A DNA stretch of 64,000 nt from Actinomycetota bacterium (lineage in GTDB: Bacteria; Actinomycetota; Coriobacteriia; Anaerosomatales; Anaerosomataceae), in the NCBI GenBank assembly GCA_009773565.1, contig WSXY01000006.1, forward strand, positions 1 through 64,000. The letters are read 5' to 3'. Made by a program: the position numbers and the translations under genes. A model generated the notes under the pieces. The model saw only the letters and a list, made by a program, of their open reading frames with translations, was not told the origin of the DNA and searched no databases. This document shows, in pieces, positions 25,417-34,139 of the stretch. Numbering within the stretch: the stretch's first letter is position 1; the number at the start of each line of letters is the position of its first letter.

Positions 25417-26112
25417 ATGCGAATGCGAATGCGACTCATAGCGGTCATCCTACTCATCGCCGCGGTTCTCACCGGGTGTAGTGGACCCGCTACCGGGGGC
25501 GGTCCCCAGAACGCACCTCGAGGCGATGTGACCAGGCTCGATGGAGTCCAGATTCGTGAGTACAAAGGCGAGAAGCTCGGGTCAGTCGACGACTTCAGAG
25601 AGAACTCGATCAAGGGCCCCCAGCAGGTGGACAGGGAGACCTACCGACTACGCGTGAAGGGCCTCGTGAATGCTCCTCGCGACTACACCTACTCGCAGAT
25701 CACCAGCGGGCATGCGGCGTACGAGAAGGTCGTCCAGCTCGACTGCGTGGAGGGCTGGAGCGTGAAGGTGCTCTGGCAGGGCATTCTTGTCAGTGACCTC
25801 ATCAAGGAAGTCGGTGCCAAGGGCTCGGCGAATACGGTGATCTTCCGGGCCGCCGATGGTTACTCGACCTCGCTGCCCCTCTCGTATATCGAGGACAACG
25901 CGATACTCCTTGCGTACCGGATGAACGGCGTCACCCTCCCGGCGGAGCGCGGATTCCCGCTGCAGCTCGTCGCTGAAGACAAGTGGGGCTACAAGTGGGC
26001 CAAGTGGATCACCGAAATCGAGCTTTCGGACGACCCGGCGTACCGCGGCTACTGGGAGAGCCGGGGCTACTCGAACTCCGGAGACAGGGACAAGAGTTCG
26101 CGTGGCGACTAG
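25417..26112 (+). CDS. Secreted molybdopterin-dependent oxidoreductase, lipoprotein
   Basis: A 231-aa extracytoplasmic protein. A basic N-terminus and hydrophobic stretch end in the lipobox VLTGC (Cys21), so it is probably lipid-anchored. The remainder is a single sulfite-oxidase/MsrP-type Mo-cofactor domain with VVQLDCVEGWSVKVLW, in which Cys110 is the expected Mo ligand, and PLSYI, GFPLQLVAEDKWGYKWAKW. Only the Moco domain is present; the dimerisation domain of sulfite oxidases is missing, as in MsrP-like proteins. GGAGGT precedes ATG 25417; two further ATGs follow within 12 bases. The substrate is unknown. Confidence 0.87.
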   Translation: MRMRMRLIAVILLIAAVLTGCSGPATGGGPQNAPRGDVTRLDGVQIREYKGEKLGSVDDFRENSIKGPQQVDRETYRLRVKGLVNAPRDYTYSQITSGHAAYEKVVQLDCVEGWSVKVLWQGILVSDLIKEVGAKGSANTVIFRAADGYSTSLPLSYIEDNAILLAYRMNGVTLPAERGFPLQLVAEDKWGYKWAKWITEIELSDDPAYRGYWESRGYSNSGDRDKSSRGD

Positions 26113-26128
26113 ATATGGGCGTTTTGCG

Positions 26129-26833
26129 CTAGGCCTGCGGTAGTACGAAGAGCATGACCGCGAGGAAGTGGCACACGCTTCCGCCCAGCACGAACAGGTG
26201 CCATACGGCATGCATATACGGGATCTTCTTGAGGACGTAGAAGATCGTCCCGAGCGTGTAAGCAAGACCCCCTGCAGCAAGCAGCCAGACGCCGGTCGGC
26301 GCGAGGTTCTCGATGAGCGGACCCATCGCAACCACGACCAGCCAGCCCATACCGAGATAGACGGCCGCCGATACCCACTTTGGCCGATAGACCCAGAACG
26401 CCTCCAGGGCGATTCCCGCGGCGGCGAGCGACCAGACGATACCGAACAGCCACCACCCGCCTGAATCCCGAAGCGTGACAAGCGTGAACGGCGTATAGGT
26501 GCCGGCTATGAGTAGATAGATTGCGGAGTGATCGATGATCTTGAAGACGTGGCGCGCCTTCTCGCCGGGAATACTGTGATAGAGCGTCGATGCCATATAC
26601 AGCAGAAACAGGGTGACGCCGTACACGATGGAACTTGCGAGATGCCAGCCGTTGCCCCTGGTCGCAGCCACTGCCACTAGCAGTATGAGCGCGGCAATAC
26701 TGAGGGCGACGCCAAGGCCGTGGGTGATCGCGTTGGCGATCTCCTCGCCAAGCGAGTAGCTCCGGCGCTCCTTGGCGGGCTTCTCATCTGACAGGCTGTT
26801 CATGGTCGCGTCAGTTCCCGACATCGATGACAT
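26129..26833 (-). CDS. Haemolysin III / PAQR family membrane protein
   Basis: A 234-aa seven-helix protein of the HlyIII (YqfA/PAQR) family. Hallmarks are EEIANAITHGLGVALS, ASTLYHSIPGEKARHVFKIIDHSAIYLLIAGTYTPF and the C-terminal HAVWHLFVLGGSVCHFLAV. The His residues in these three motifs form the conserved metal site of the fold. The function in bacteria is not established; cytolysis is shown only for a few. GGAGGG precedes ATG 26833. The start overlaps the end of the mini-cytochrome gene by 23 bases, so the two are cotranscribed. Confidence 0.92.
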   Translation of the reverse strand: MSSMSGTDATMNSLSDEKPAKERRSYSLGEEIANAITHGLGVALSIAALILLVAVAATRGNGWHLASSIVYGVTLFLLYMASTLYHSIPGEKARHVFKIIDHSAIYLLIAGTYTPFTLVTLRDSGGWWLFGIVWSLAAAGIALEAFWVYRPKWVSAAVYLGMGWLVVVAMGPLIENLAPTGVWLLAAGGLAYTLGTIFYVLKKIPYMHAVWHLFVLGGSVCHFLAVMLFVLPQA

Positions 26834-27038
26834 CTGTACCCTCCGTAACGATATGGCACGCCACGCACGGGCGACCGAAGTGACCGGCTGGCTTCTCCTG
26901 ATCGGGCGAAACCGGCAGGATCATCACATGCACTGCAACAAAAGCAAGACCCGCGACCGCGAGGAAGCCGACGACCACGTACATCGCGCGTTTCCACAGC
27001 GGGAGCGGCTGGTTTGAATCGATTGGCTCTTCAGTCAT
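26811..27038 (-). CDS. Membrane-anchored mini c-type cytochrome (single CxxCH)
   Basis: A 75-aa protein with one N-terminal transmembrane helix (residues ~18-43, no cleavage site) and a single haem-binding motif CVACH (Cys58, Cys61, His62) near the C-terminus, on the outer face if the Lys/Arg-in rule holds. It is shorter than standard class I cytochromes and resembles a minimal NapC/NirT-like segment. It should need the cytochrome c maturation machinery, none of which is in this window. GAGAGG precedes ATG 27038. Divergent from the ferredoxin gene. Confidence 0.72.
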   Translation of the reverse strand: MTEEPIDSNQPLPLWKRAMYVVVGFLAVAGLAFVAVHVMILPVSPDQEKPAGHFGRPCVACHIVTEGTDVIDVGN

Positions 27039-27097
27039 GGACCTCTCCTCTGGAATACAATGTGTACTGTACCACCGTAAATCGGGAAGGCGAGCGT

Positions 27098-27934
27098 ATG
27101 TGCGAGTTCTGCGTGCAGCACGGCGACGGAAAGCTCTGGTATCTCGAGGCGTCGAATTACGCGTATGACCTCGAAAACGATCTGGAGCGACGAGGATACC
27201 TCGTCGAGTTCGTCACCACCTTCGATAAGCGAATGACGACCGGCATCAAGGTGCTCGACATGATGAAGGTCGTCCCCCGGCCGATCGGTGACGCGATACG
27301 AGGCGTCGTTTCCAAGCGCCAGCAGAAGGACCACTTCGGTCAGCCGGTTCCACTCGAAGACTGCGAGAAGATCCTCGACATCGCCACGAGCGTCGTGCAG
27401 CTGCCCTGCGTGTGTCGCCACCGCGAGGGAGAGCCCGAAGAGGGCTACTGTCTCGCAATCACGGTCGGTCCGGTCGACGGGGCGCTGGATGAAGCGTTTC
27501 GCGGCTTTGCAGACGGACCCGACACTTCGAAGTTCCAGCGCCTTAGCAAGGACGAAGCGCTTGCCGTGCTTCGCCGTTGCGAGTCCGAAGGGCTGATGCA
27601 CTCCGTCTGGACATTCAAGACGCCGTTCATCTCGGCAATCTGTAACTGCAACCTGGCCTCCGGCTGCATGGCGATGAAGACGACGCTGGATTACCACCTC
27701 AAGGTCATGTGGAAGGGCGAGTACGTCGCCTCGGTCGATTCCGATCTCTGCACCGCCTGCGGGGCATGCTTCGGCCGCTGCCCGTTCTCCGCGATCAAGC
27801 CCGACCTTGCGAAGCGGGCCGTCGTGACAGCAGAGGACTGCTACGGATGCGGAACATGCCGCTCGGCCTGCCGGAAGAACGCCATCTCACTTCGCGCGCG
27901 CGGGCTCGTACCGGAAGTCGCGAACAGCTGGTAG
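27098..27934 (+). CDS. 4Fe-4S ferredoxin-domain protein with extra cysteine motifs
   Basis: A 278-aa cytoplasmic Fe-S protein. The C-terminus has two ferredoxin motifs (CTACGACFGRCP and CYGCGTCRSAC) enough for two 4Fe-4S clusters. Upstream are CEFCVQH at the start, LPCVCRHREG with a later GYC, and ICNCNLASGC, resembling the CxCR...CNCC pattern of ferredoxin-like proteins found in anaerobes, which may bind a further cluster. The redox partner is unknown. ATG 27098 has GGAAGG eight bases upstream; TACAAT at 27056-27061 is a candidate -10. It lies between the mini cytochrome (divergent) and a convergent nitroreductase. Confidence 0.82.
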   Translation: MCEFCVQHGDGKLWYLEASNYAYDLENDLERRGYLVEFVTTFDKRMTTGIKVLDMMKVVPRPIGDAIRGVVSKRQQKDHFGQPVPLEDCEKILDIATSVVQLPCVCRHREGEPEEGYCLAITVGPVDGALDEAFRGFADGPDTSKFQRLSKDEALAVLRRCESEGLMHSVWTFKTPFISAICNCNLASGCMAMKTTLDYHLKVMWKGEYVASVDSDLCTACGACFGRCPFSAIKPDLAKRAVVTAEDCYGCGTCRSACRKNAISLRARGLVPEVANSW

Positions 27935-27940
27935 GAACAG

Positions 27941-28744
27941 CTACCGCGGCGCGAACCGACCGACATCGTCTCCGTCGAGAAGCTCCCAGTCGCCCTCGAC
28001 TCCCTCGCCGAGCGCGCCGAGTTCTGCATGGAGCATGGCGATGCCACAATCGAGGCGCCTGGATACCTTCGGCGTCTTCAGCCCCTCGCAGCCGATGACG
28101 AGCGCGCCTTCTTCGAGGCGAAGCTTCCAGGGCTGACGGTGCATCGCCGACGGCGCTACCTGAACAGCGGCCGCTGCGGCCCGGGCCCAGGTGGGCCACT
28201 CGTCAGAGCCAGGAGCGAACTCAGCGACATCTTTGCGGCGCTTGGGCCTGCCAAGACCGAAGACAACCCGCTCCTTCATGCTGATCCGGTCGACGGCGTG
28301 ACCGAGCGGACTAACCGCAAACAGCCGCTCGCCCGAGCGTGCACCCGCGAGCCTCGTCCCTTGTGCCGGATCGAAGAGCCCGCCAATCCAGCAGGTTGCA
28401 AGACCAAGGCGCGAGGCCTCAAGCACCGCAGCTTCTCCGGTATAGCCGATAGCGGCATCGACGCCTGCCTCGCCTGCCCGGCCGATGAACGCGAGTGCGG
28501 ATGGTGCATTCGAGACGCCCCCATACGACCCGAGAATCCCCAGGAAGAGTGCCTGCGGTGCGCTCGGAATGAGCACGACCCGCGCCGTATCAAACGGGCG
28601 GAACGTCTCGCAGTGCTGCGCGAGCGCCTCGAGGGCCTCGGCACCCAGCGCGATTCCATCGTACGAGCGCCGTGAACGACGCTCCCAGAGGGCCTCAAGC
28701 CACCCGGCCGCGAGGGCCGGATCCGCAAGTCGCGCCACGGCCAT
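27941..28744 (-). CDS. Nitroreductase-fold oxidoreductase
   Basis: A 267-aa cytoplasmic protein of the TM1586-like nitroreductase group. Both halves of the monomer look like tandem nitroreductase folds: WERRSRRSYDG, AAIGYTGEAAVLEASRLGLATCWIGGLFD and then VQVAPSAMHRQPWKLRLEEGAL. The WERRSxRxY start and SAMHRQPW motif are FMN-contacting regions in the family. The substrate is unknown. Its ATG overlaps the TGA of the upstream kinase-like gene by one base, so it is the last gene of the minus operon descending from the ABC exporter. Confidence 0.8.
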   Translation of the reverse strand: MAVARLADPALAAGWLEALWERRSRRSYDGIALGAEALEALAQHCETFRPFDTARVVLIPSAPQALFLGILGSYGGVSNAPSALAFIGRAGEAGVDAAIGYTGEAAVLEASRLGLATCWIGGLFDPAQGTRLAGARSGERLFAVSPLGHAVDRISMKERVVFGLGRPKRRKDVAEFAPGSDEWPTWARAAAAAVQVAPSAMHRQPWKLRLEEGALVIGCEGLKTPKVSRRLDCGIAMLHAELGALGEGVEGDWELLDGDDVGRFAPR

Positions 28745-30771
28745 CAGCTACACCGAAGCGGAATGCGGAGCGTGAACGCCGCGCCTCGACCGGGCTCGCT
28801 CTTGACGCTGATGCTTCCCTGGAGAACCCCTGCCAGACGCTTGCTTACGGCAAGGCCGAGGCCGGTTCCCTCGTGGGTCCCCGCCGACTGCCTTGTGACC
28901 TGGCGAAACTCCTCAAAGATGTGGGGCAACTCGGCGGATTCGATCCCGACTCCCGTATCGCTCACCGTGATCACGCACTCGTCTTCAGCGTAGGTCGCCT
29001 CAATCGTGACAGTGCCCGCAGTCGTGTACTTCAGAGCATTCGAGAGCAACTGCAGGATGATTTGCTCAAGCTTGTTTCGGTCGGTGTACGCATCAAGCGA
29101 TACATCCTGCGGCATGCGAACCTCCAGGCGGAGGCCACGCTCTTCGGCAACAGGCCTGATACCGAGAGCGACCGAGTCTATCAGCTCACCCACATCAAAC
29201 TGTTCGGGGTCACAGCGCTCGACACCGGTATCGAGCCGGGAAAGTTCAAGCACGTCATCGAGAAGTGCGGCGAGCGTTCGTCCGGCATCAAGGATCATGT
29301 TCGTCTGAACCTGCTGTTCGTCATTAAGTGGGCCCGCCATGCCCCGACTCATCAGGTCGCTGAAGCCGATGATCGTGTGCAGCGGCGTTCTAAGCTCAAG
29401 GCCGACGTTCTCGTAGAACGATTCGCTCGCGATCGTTGTCTGCTGAAGCTCGGCGTTGGATTTCATGAGGTCATCGGTGCGGCGGCGCAGCAGACGCTCG
29501 AGTTCCTTCTTGTAACGCTCAAGCTCAGAGGCGGCGTGATGGCGCTCGGTGACGTCGTGGATGATGGTGTAGAGGAGTTGTCGTCCGTGCACCGCGATCG
29601 GACCCGAGTAGACCTCGACGTCGCGAACCGACCCGTCAGCAAGCCGATGGTGGAACTGGAAGTAGTCGCGCGTTCCGTCGGCCGCCCGCGACAGCTCTTT
29701 GCGAACATCGTCAGGATCGAGCGTGTTGATCTGCATGACGCTCATCGTGGTGAGATCCTCATGTGTGTGCCCGTAGAAGGCGCATGCAGCGTTGTTTGCG
29801 TCGAGAATCTGTGTGGAAACGGGATCGACGAGCATGATCGGCAGATGGCTGTCCTCGAAGAGGGCCGAGTAGCGCTCCTCGCTTTCGCGCAGGTCACGCT
29901 CCGCGCGTAAGTGCCGGAGAGACGGCGCGATCCGGGCTGCGAACAGCCGCACCATGCCGCGAACAATCGCTGGGGACTCGATCGGGTCGCGAGAGTAGAC
30001 GCCCAACACGCCAACCCGACCGCCGTATTCATCGAAGAGGTAGGTGCCGACGTACGATTCGAAACGCTCTTTAGCCGCCCAACTGTCGTCAGGGTAGGCC
30101 GCGAGCAACCCGTTCGCCTGGACCATTGCACGGCGCCCGCGAGAGCCGGTTGCCGGGGTCCCGACCATCTCCCACTGGAAGTCCGTAAGAATCTCGCCGT
30201 CGAGAACAGCGGCAAGCGTATTCCCGTGTGTAGGCCGGTCGGGCTCAATCTCAGCCAACACGCCGCCGTCAGATCCAAGCCGCTCCACGAGCAGCCGGAG
30301 AATCGGGAGGAACGACACATCCTCCGCCCCCGCCGATGCGTCGAGAGGATGTGGATGCAGCGCAGCACCGTCGCGCTCGTCAGGTGAGTCATAGGCGAAG
30401 ACGATCGCACCGCCGGGGGCACCATGGCCAGTCGCGAGCGGCGCCACCACAAACGACGTATCCTCCGACCGCGACGTCGCTGTTCGAATGCGACCTTCGA
30501 TCGTGAAGAACGAGGCAGCATCTTTAGACTTGCTCGTGATGAGCTCCCAGAGATCCATTCCGTCGAATGTGAGAACGCGCCGGTCAAGCCGGTCCGGGGC
30601 TGCGACGAGAAGGTGCTCTGCGGGACGATTCACCAGCGTTATGCGACCGTCGCCTGCGTAGACAACGATCGGGGTCGGCATCATTTCCGCGAGCGCGTCA
30701 ATGAACGCCAGGGGGCCTAGTTCAGCCGCCTGCGAAATCGCGCCCGGGCTGCGGTCGTCGAGTTGGCTCAC
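28744..30771 (-). CDS. Histidine kinase-like protein lacking the phosphoacceptor His
   Basis: A 675-aa soluble sensor. It has an N-terminal PAS (MPTPIVVYAGDGRITLVNRPAE), a GAF-like domain (residues ~155-290), a second PAS (ALFEDSHLPIMLVDP), a short coiled coil, HisKA and HATPase_c. The H-box reads FYENVGLELRTPLHTIIGF where FxxxxSHELRTPL is expected, so residue 458 is Leu (codon CTT). The ATP-binding N, G1 and G2 boxes (NKLEQIILQLLSNALKYT, SDTGVGI, GTGLGLAVS) look intact. It may act as a phosphatase, an ATP-binding pseudokinase or a heterodimer partner. GTG 30771 has AAGGAT upstream; a longer start at 30843 is possible. Confidence 0.85.
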   Translation of the reverse strand: MSQLDDRSPGAISQAAELGPLAFIDALAEMMPTPIVVYAGDGRITLVNRPAEHLLVAAPDRLDRRVLTFDGMDLWELITSKSKDAASFFTIEGRIRTATSRSEDTSFVVAPLATGHGAPGGAIVFAYDSPDERDGAALHPHPLDASAGAEDVSFLPILRLLVERLGSDGGVLAEIEPDRPTHGNTLAAVLDGEILTDFQWEMVGTPATGSRGRRAMVQANGLLAAYPDDSWAAKERFESYVGTYLFDEYGGRVGVLGVYSRDPIESPAIVRGMVRLFAARIAPSLRHLRAERDLRESEERYSALFEDSHLPIMLVDPVSTQILDANNAACAFYGHTHEDLTTMSVMQINTLDPDDVRKELSRAADGTRDYFQFHHRLADGSVRDVEVYSGPIAVHGRQLLYTIIHDVTERHHAASELERYKKELERLLRRRTDDLMKSNAELQQTTIASESFYENVGLELRTPLHTIIGFSDLMSRGMAGPLNDEQQVQTNMILDAGRTLAALLDDVLELSRLDTGVERCDPEQFDVGELIDSVALGIRPVAEERGLRLEVRMPQDVSLDAYTDRNKLEQIILQLLSNALKYTTAGTVTIEATYAEDECVITVSDTGVGIESAELPHIFEEFRQVTRQSAGTHEGTGLGLAVSKRLAGVLQGSISVKSEPGRGAAFTLRIPLRCS

Positions 30772-30847
30772 GCCTGTATCCTTCGTGACTCGGTGAGGGT
30801 ATCTCCGATGATGACGTTTGAGGAGGGTCGACGCAACGAGCACGCAC

Positions 30848-31732
30848 CTAGTCCGAGGCCGGACGCCGCCCCTTCATTGTGACGAGCGTGACGCCAACGA
30901 GGGCAACTGCGCCGCCGAGTAGCGTCATGAGACCCGGCACCTCATGTATCCATATCCAGGCAATGACCGTCGCATTCACCGGCTGTACGTACAGGAAGCT
31001 TGAGGCGATGGACGCCGGGAGCTTCGAGAGTGCGTGCGAGTACAGCACGTAGGCGATGGCGCCCGGAAAGATGCCCATGTAGACGACCGCCACGATGGGT
31101 CCCGTCCCCGCATGCGGAAACTGCTCGAGCAATCCTGGAAGGAACACGAGCATCGGTAGCGTCCCGAGCCAGATTGAGTACGAGGTGAACGCAACCGGGC
31201 TGTACTTGTCGAGCAGCGGCTTGGAAACCACGAAGTAGCCTGCTGTGCTGACTGCCGCGAGCAGTACAAGAAGCGCCGCAGGCTGCAGCGCCACGCCGCC
31301 GCCCTCGCCGAGCGTGATCAGCGCGACACCCGAGAACGCGACGGCGATACCCACCCAGCCCCACACGGTGAGGCGCTCGCCAAGAAGGACCATCGCCATC
31401 AACGCCGTGAAGATCGGCCCGGAGGAGATGATGAGACTCGCCGCGCCCGCCGTCACCGCCACCTCGCCGAAGTTCAGCGCGATGTGATAGATGGTGATGC
31501 CGAGAACACCGGCAAGCGCGATTCTCGGCACATCGGCGAAGTCGGGTAGTCGCATACGCGTCGCCAGTGCAAAGACTGCGAGGACCGCGGAAGCGGTCCC
31601 GAAGCGAAGCAGGGCGACCTGGCCGGGACCGAAGCCGACAAGCCCGGCCTTGATGCCCGCGAACGCGGACGCCCACAGCAGGAGCGCGACGGCGACTGCG
31701 ATGCCGGTTGCGGCGTCGATTCTTCTCGGCAC
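30848..31732 (-). CDS. EamA/DMT-family transporter
   Basis: A 294-aa inner-membrane protein with ten hydrophobic segments arranged as two EamA repeats (WASAFAGIKAGLVGFGPGQVALLRFGTA in the first; FTSYSIWLGTLPMLVFLPGLL and VQPVNATVIAWIWIHE in the second). DMT transporters export amino acids or metabolites. It starts at GTG 31732, one base after the stop of the ABC permease, so it is part of that operon. The substrate cannot be predicted. Confidence 0.88.
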   Translation of the reverse strand: MPRRIDAATGIAVAVALLLWASAFAGIKAGLVGFGPGQVALLRFGTASAVLAVFALATRMRLPDFADVPRIALAGVLGITIYHIALNFGEVAVTAGAASLIISSGPIFTALMAMVLLGERLTVWGWVGIAVAFSGVALITLGEGGGVALQPAALLVLLAAVSTAGYFVVSKPLLDKYSPVAFTSYSIWLGTLPMLVFLPGLLEQFPHAGTGPIVAVVYMGIFPGAIAYVLYSHALSKLPASIASSFLYVQPVNATVIAWIWIHEVPGLMTLLGGAVALVGVTLVTMKGRRPASD

Positions 31733-31733
31733 G

Positions 31734-32912
31734 CTACTCGAACCTCAGCAGGCGTGAGCCAAGGAGGAGCGATACGGCCGCAAAACCGAGGAGGACGAGC
31801 GACGGGACGACCGCCGCCTCCATCCCCTGGTTGCGTGCGACGACGTCAGTGAGACCCATGACCGCCCAGCCGGTGGGCGTGAACTTCGCGATCGTCTGCA
31901 TGAAGGGCGCCACGACCTCGATCGGCCACAGACAGCCACCGAGCATCGCAAGGCCTGTCGAGATGAGCGGGCTGAGGCCGCTCAGTTGATCGCGCGTGCG
32001 CACGAGCGCGGACACGAGCACGGCGAGCCCGGTGCCGGCAAGCACGTAGGACTCGAGCACGACGAAGACCGCGAGTGGATCGCGTCCCCACGGCACACCA
32101 AAGGCGAGCGCGCCAACACCGACGAGGATGAGCGCCTGGACCGAGGCGGCCAGGACGATACCGACGACTTTGCCGCTCATGATCGTGCCGCGCGAGATCG
32201 GTGCGACGAGCAGGCGTCGCAGGGTGCCCTGCTCGCGCTCCTCGAGAATGCCGCCGGCGCTCCCAAAGGTCATGAAGAGGATGAACCACACCGTGAACCC
32301 GATGGAGCTCAGGGTCGCGCCCTGCGCGATGACCGAGTCACCCCGGACCTCGGAGGCAACGACCGTCTCGCCCTTGGTGTAAATCGGCGGCGTCGGTTCC
32401 CACCGCGCGTTCGCGGCCTTGTAGACGGTGTCGAAGTCGGCCGCGCCCGGCGGCAGCATGCTCACCACGACCTCGGCAGCCCCGGCGTTCCCGGACATGC
32501 GCATCGCCACACCCTGCACGACCGAGATGACCGCGAACGAGTTCTGCGATGCCGGGTCGCGCAGCACCTCGATAGTGGCACCGCTTCCCTTGAGCGCGGT
32601 CTCAAAGCCCTTCGGGACGATGACGGCGACTGCCGCGTCGCCCTTCGCGATGAGGTTCTCAGCCTCGGCGCGCGTGACGGCGCTCGTCTCGAACGACTCC
32701 TCGGCATCGATGAGCGTGCCGACCTGCGCCGAGTACGAAGTGCCGTCCTCGTCGGCAAGCAACACCTGCATCGGCTTGGCTTCGCCGCCCGAGAACGCCG
32801 AGCCGAAGAGCATGGTGAGTGCGAGCGGCAGCACGATGACACCGACCATCTCGGCGGGATTGCGAAGGAGCTGGAGCGCGTTCAGCCACGCGAGGGCAAG
32901 TATCCTGCGCAT
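31734..32912 (-). CDS. ABC-2 permease subunit B (YhfO/NatB-like)
   Basis: A 392-aa membrane protein: one N-terminal helix, a ~150-residue extracytoplasmic domain, then five or six helices after VIAQGATLSSIGFTVWFILFMTF. The string EEREQGTLRRLLVAPISRGTIMSGKVVG is the typical coupling-helix loop of NatB/DrrB-type exporters. Its ATG overlaps the TGA of the paralogous permease by one base. The two permeases and the ATPase encoded upstream probably form one heteromeric exporter. The substrate is unknown. Confidence 0.88.
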   Translation of the reverse strand: MRRILALAWLNALQLLRNPAEMVGVIVLPLALTMLFGSAFSGGEAKPMQVLLADEDGTSYSAQVGTLIDAEESFETSAVTRAEAENLIAKGDAAVAVIVPKGFETALKGSGATIEVLRDPASQNSFAVISVVQGVAMRMSGNAGAAEVVVSMLPPGAADFDTVYKAANARWEPTPPIYTKGETVVASEVRGDSVIAQGATLSSIGFTVWFILFMTFGSAGGILEEREQGTLRRLLVAPISRGTIMSGKVVGIVLAASVQALILVGVGALAFGVPWGRDPLAVFVVLESYVLAGTGLAVLVSALVRTRDQLSGLSPLISTGLAMLGGCLWPIEVVAPFMQTIAKFTPTGWAVMGLTDVVARNQGMEAAVVPSLVLLGFAAVSLLLGSRLLRFE

Positions 32913-34138
32913 CACTCGAACCTCAATCGCCACACGCCGAATGCAAAGAGAGCGGCGCCGATTGCGAGAATGGCGGCGATGTTGGGCAATACGTCGGCGA
33001 CCGTTGCGCCGCGCATGACGTCAAGGAAGCCGTTCACTGTCCAGTACACGGGCGAGATGACCTGGACGGGCAGCAAGAACTTCGGGAGCTGCTCGGTGGG
33101 GACCATCGAGCCACCGGTTGCCGCGAACAGCATGATCGCCGCTGGTGCGATCCCGCCGATCGAACGCTCGGTCTTGCCAAGCGCGGCGAGCGTCATGGCG
33201 AGACCGGCAGCCGCGAGGGCCTCGGCAAATCCGATCATCAGCGTGGCAGCGACGCTCTGTCCCCAGTCGACACCGAAGAGCAGGCGCGTGCCGAGGAAGA
33301 GGACCGTGAACTGGCCGACGCCGATCATGAGAACGCCGATCGCCTTGCCGCCGACAATCGCCAGCCTGCTCGCAGGCGTGGAGAGCATGCGCGCGAGTGT
33401 CTGCTCGCGACGCTCCTGCACGAACGAGAACGCGCCGAACATGCTGCCGAACAGCAAGAACATGCCGGTCATTCCCGCTGCGTAGTACGAGATCATCGAG
33501 ATGCGCGCATCGACCTTCGCCTCGATCTCGCGAACGGCGACCGCGTCGAAGGTCATCGGGGGCAGCTGCGGCGGGGTGAGCATCGGACCGGCACTGGCGC
33601 CCGGTCCCCGAGCTCTCGGGCCCCCGGCGCCTGCGCCCGCGGCCGCTGCGAGCTCTTCGGTGAGTACCTTGCCCGCGATGATCTGCGCCGAGGCGTTCGC
33701 CGTACCGGCCTTGACCACGCTCACCCAGATCCCACCGGCGATCTTTGAGCCGGGATCCTGGATGACCTCAAGCCCGATCGGCTCGCCCGCCGTGATCTTC
33801 TCGGTCAGATTGCTCGGGATGATGAGCGCCGCCGTCAGGTTGCCCTTCTCGACGTCAGCGCGAACCGCTGCTGCGTCGTTACTGACGTCGATGTTGAACA
33901 GCGCAGCGAGCTCCTTGGATGAGGTCAGCCCGTCGACGAAGAGCTTGCCGGTCTCTCCGACGTCCTCGTTCACGATGGCCACGTCGATGCTGAGCGAGTC
34001 ACCCTCGCCGATGCTGCCGAGCGCCGAGCCGAGGATGAAGATGAGCGCGAGCGGCATCGCGAGCATGATGAGGAGCGCGACCCGGTCACGTGAGATGACG
34101 GTCGCTTCCTTGCGGGCGATGGTGAGCAGGTTTCGCAC
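32912..34138 (-). CDS. ABC-2 permease subunit A (NatB-like)
   Basis: A 408-aa membrane protein with the same architecture as the next gene: an N-terminal helix (MLAMPLALIFILGSALG), a large extracytoplasmic domain of about 180 residues with a Gly/Ala/Pro-rich insert (AAGAGAGGPRARGPGASAGP), and a C-terminal bundle with QERREQTLARMLSTPASRLAIVGGKAIG as the coupling loop. The start is GTG 34138, one base past the ATPase stop. The pair of related permeases implies a heterodimeric channel. Confidence 0.88.
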   Translation of the reverse strand: MRNLLTIARKEATVISRDRVALLIMLAMPLALIFILGSALGSIGEGDSLSIDVAIVNEDVGETGKLFVDGLTSSKELAALFNIDVSNDAAAVRADVEKGNLTAALIIPSNLTEKITAGEPIGLEVIQDPGSKIAGGIWVSVVKAGTANASAQIIAGKVLTEELAAAAGAGAGGPRARGPGASAGPMLTPPQLPPMTFDAVAVREIEAKVDARISMISYYAAGMTGMFLLFGSMFGAFSFVQERREQTLARMLSTPASRLAIVGGKAIGVLMIGVGQFTVLFLGTRLLFGVDWGQSVAATLMIGFAEALAAAGLAMTLAALGKTERSIGGIAPAAIMLFAATGGSMVPTEQLPKFLLPVQVISPVYWTVNGFLDVMRGATVADVLPNIAAILAIGAALFAFGVWRLRFE

Positions 34139-34139
34139 G

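Noticed and set aside
28672-29910. Plus-strand open frame (412 codons) over the nitroreductase/kinase-like genes
   Set aside because: Antisense shadow of coding sequence with clear domains on the other strand.
31986-33485. Plus-strand open frame (499 codons) over the two ABC-2 permeases
   Set aside because: Antisense shadow; composition is Arg/His/Asp-rich without a domain and both permeases are intact on the minus strand.
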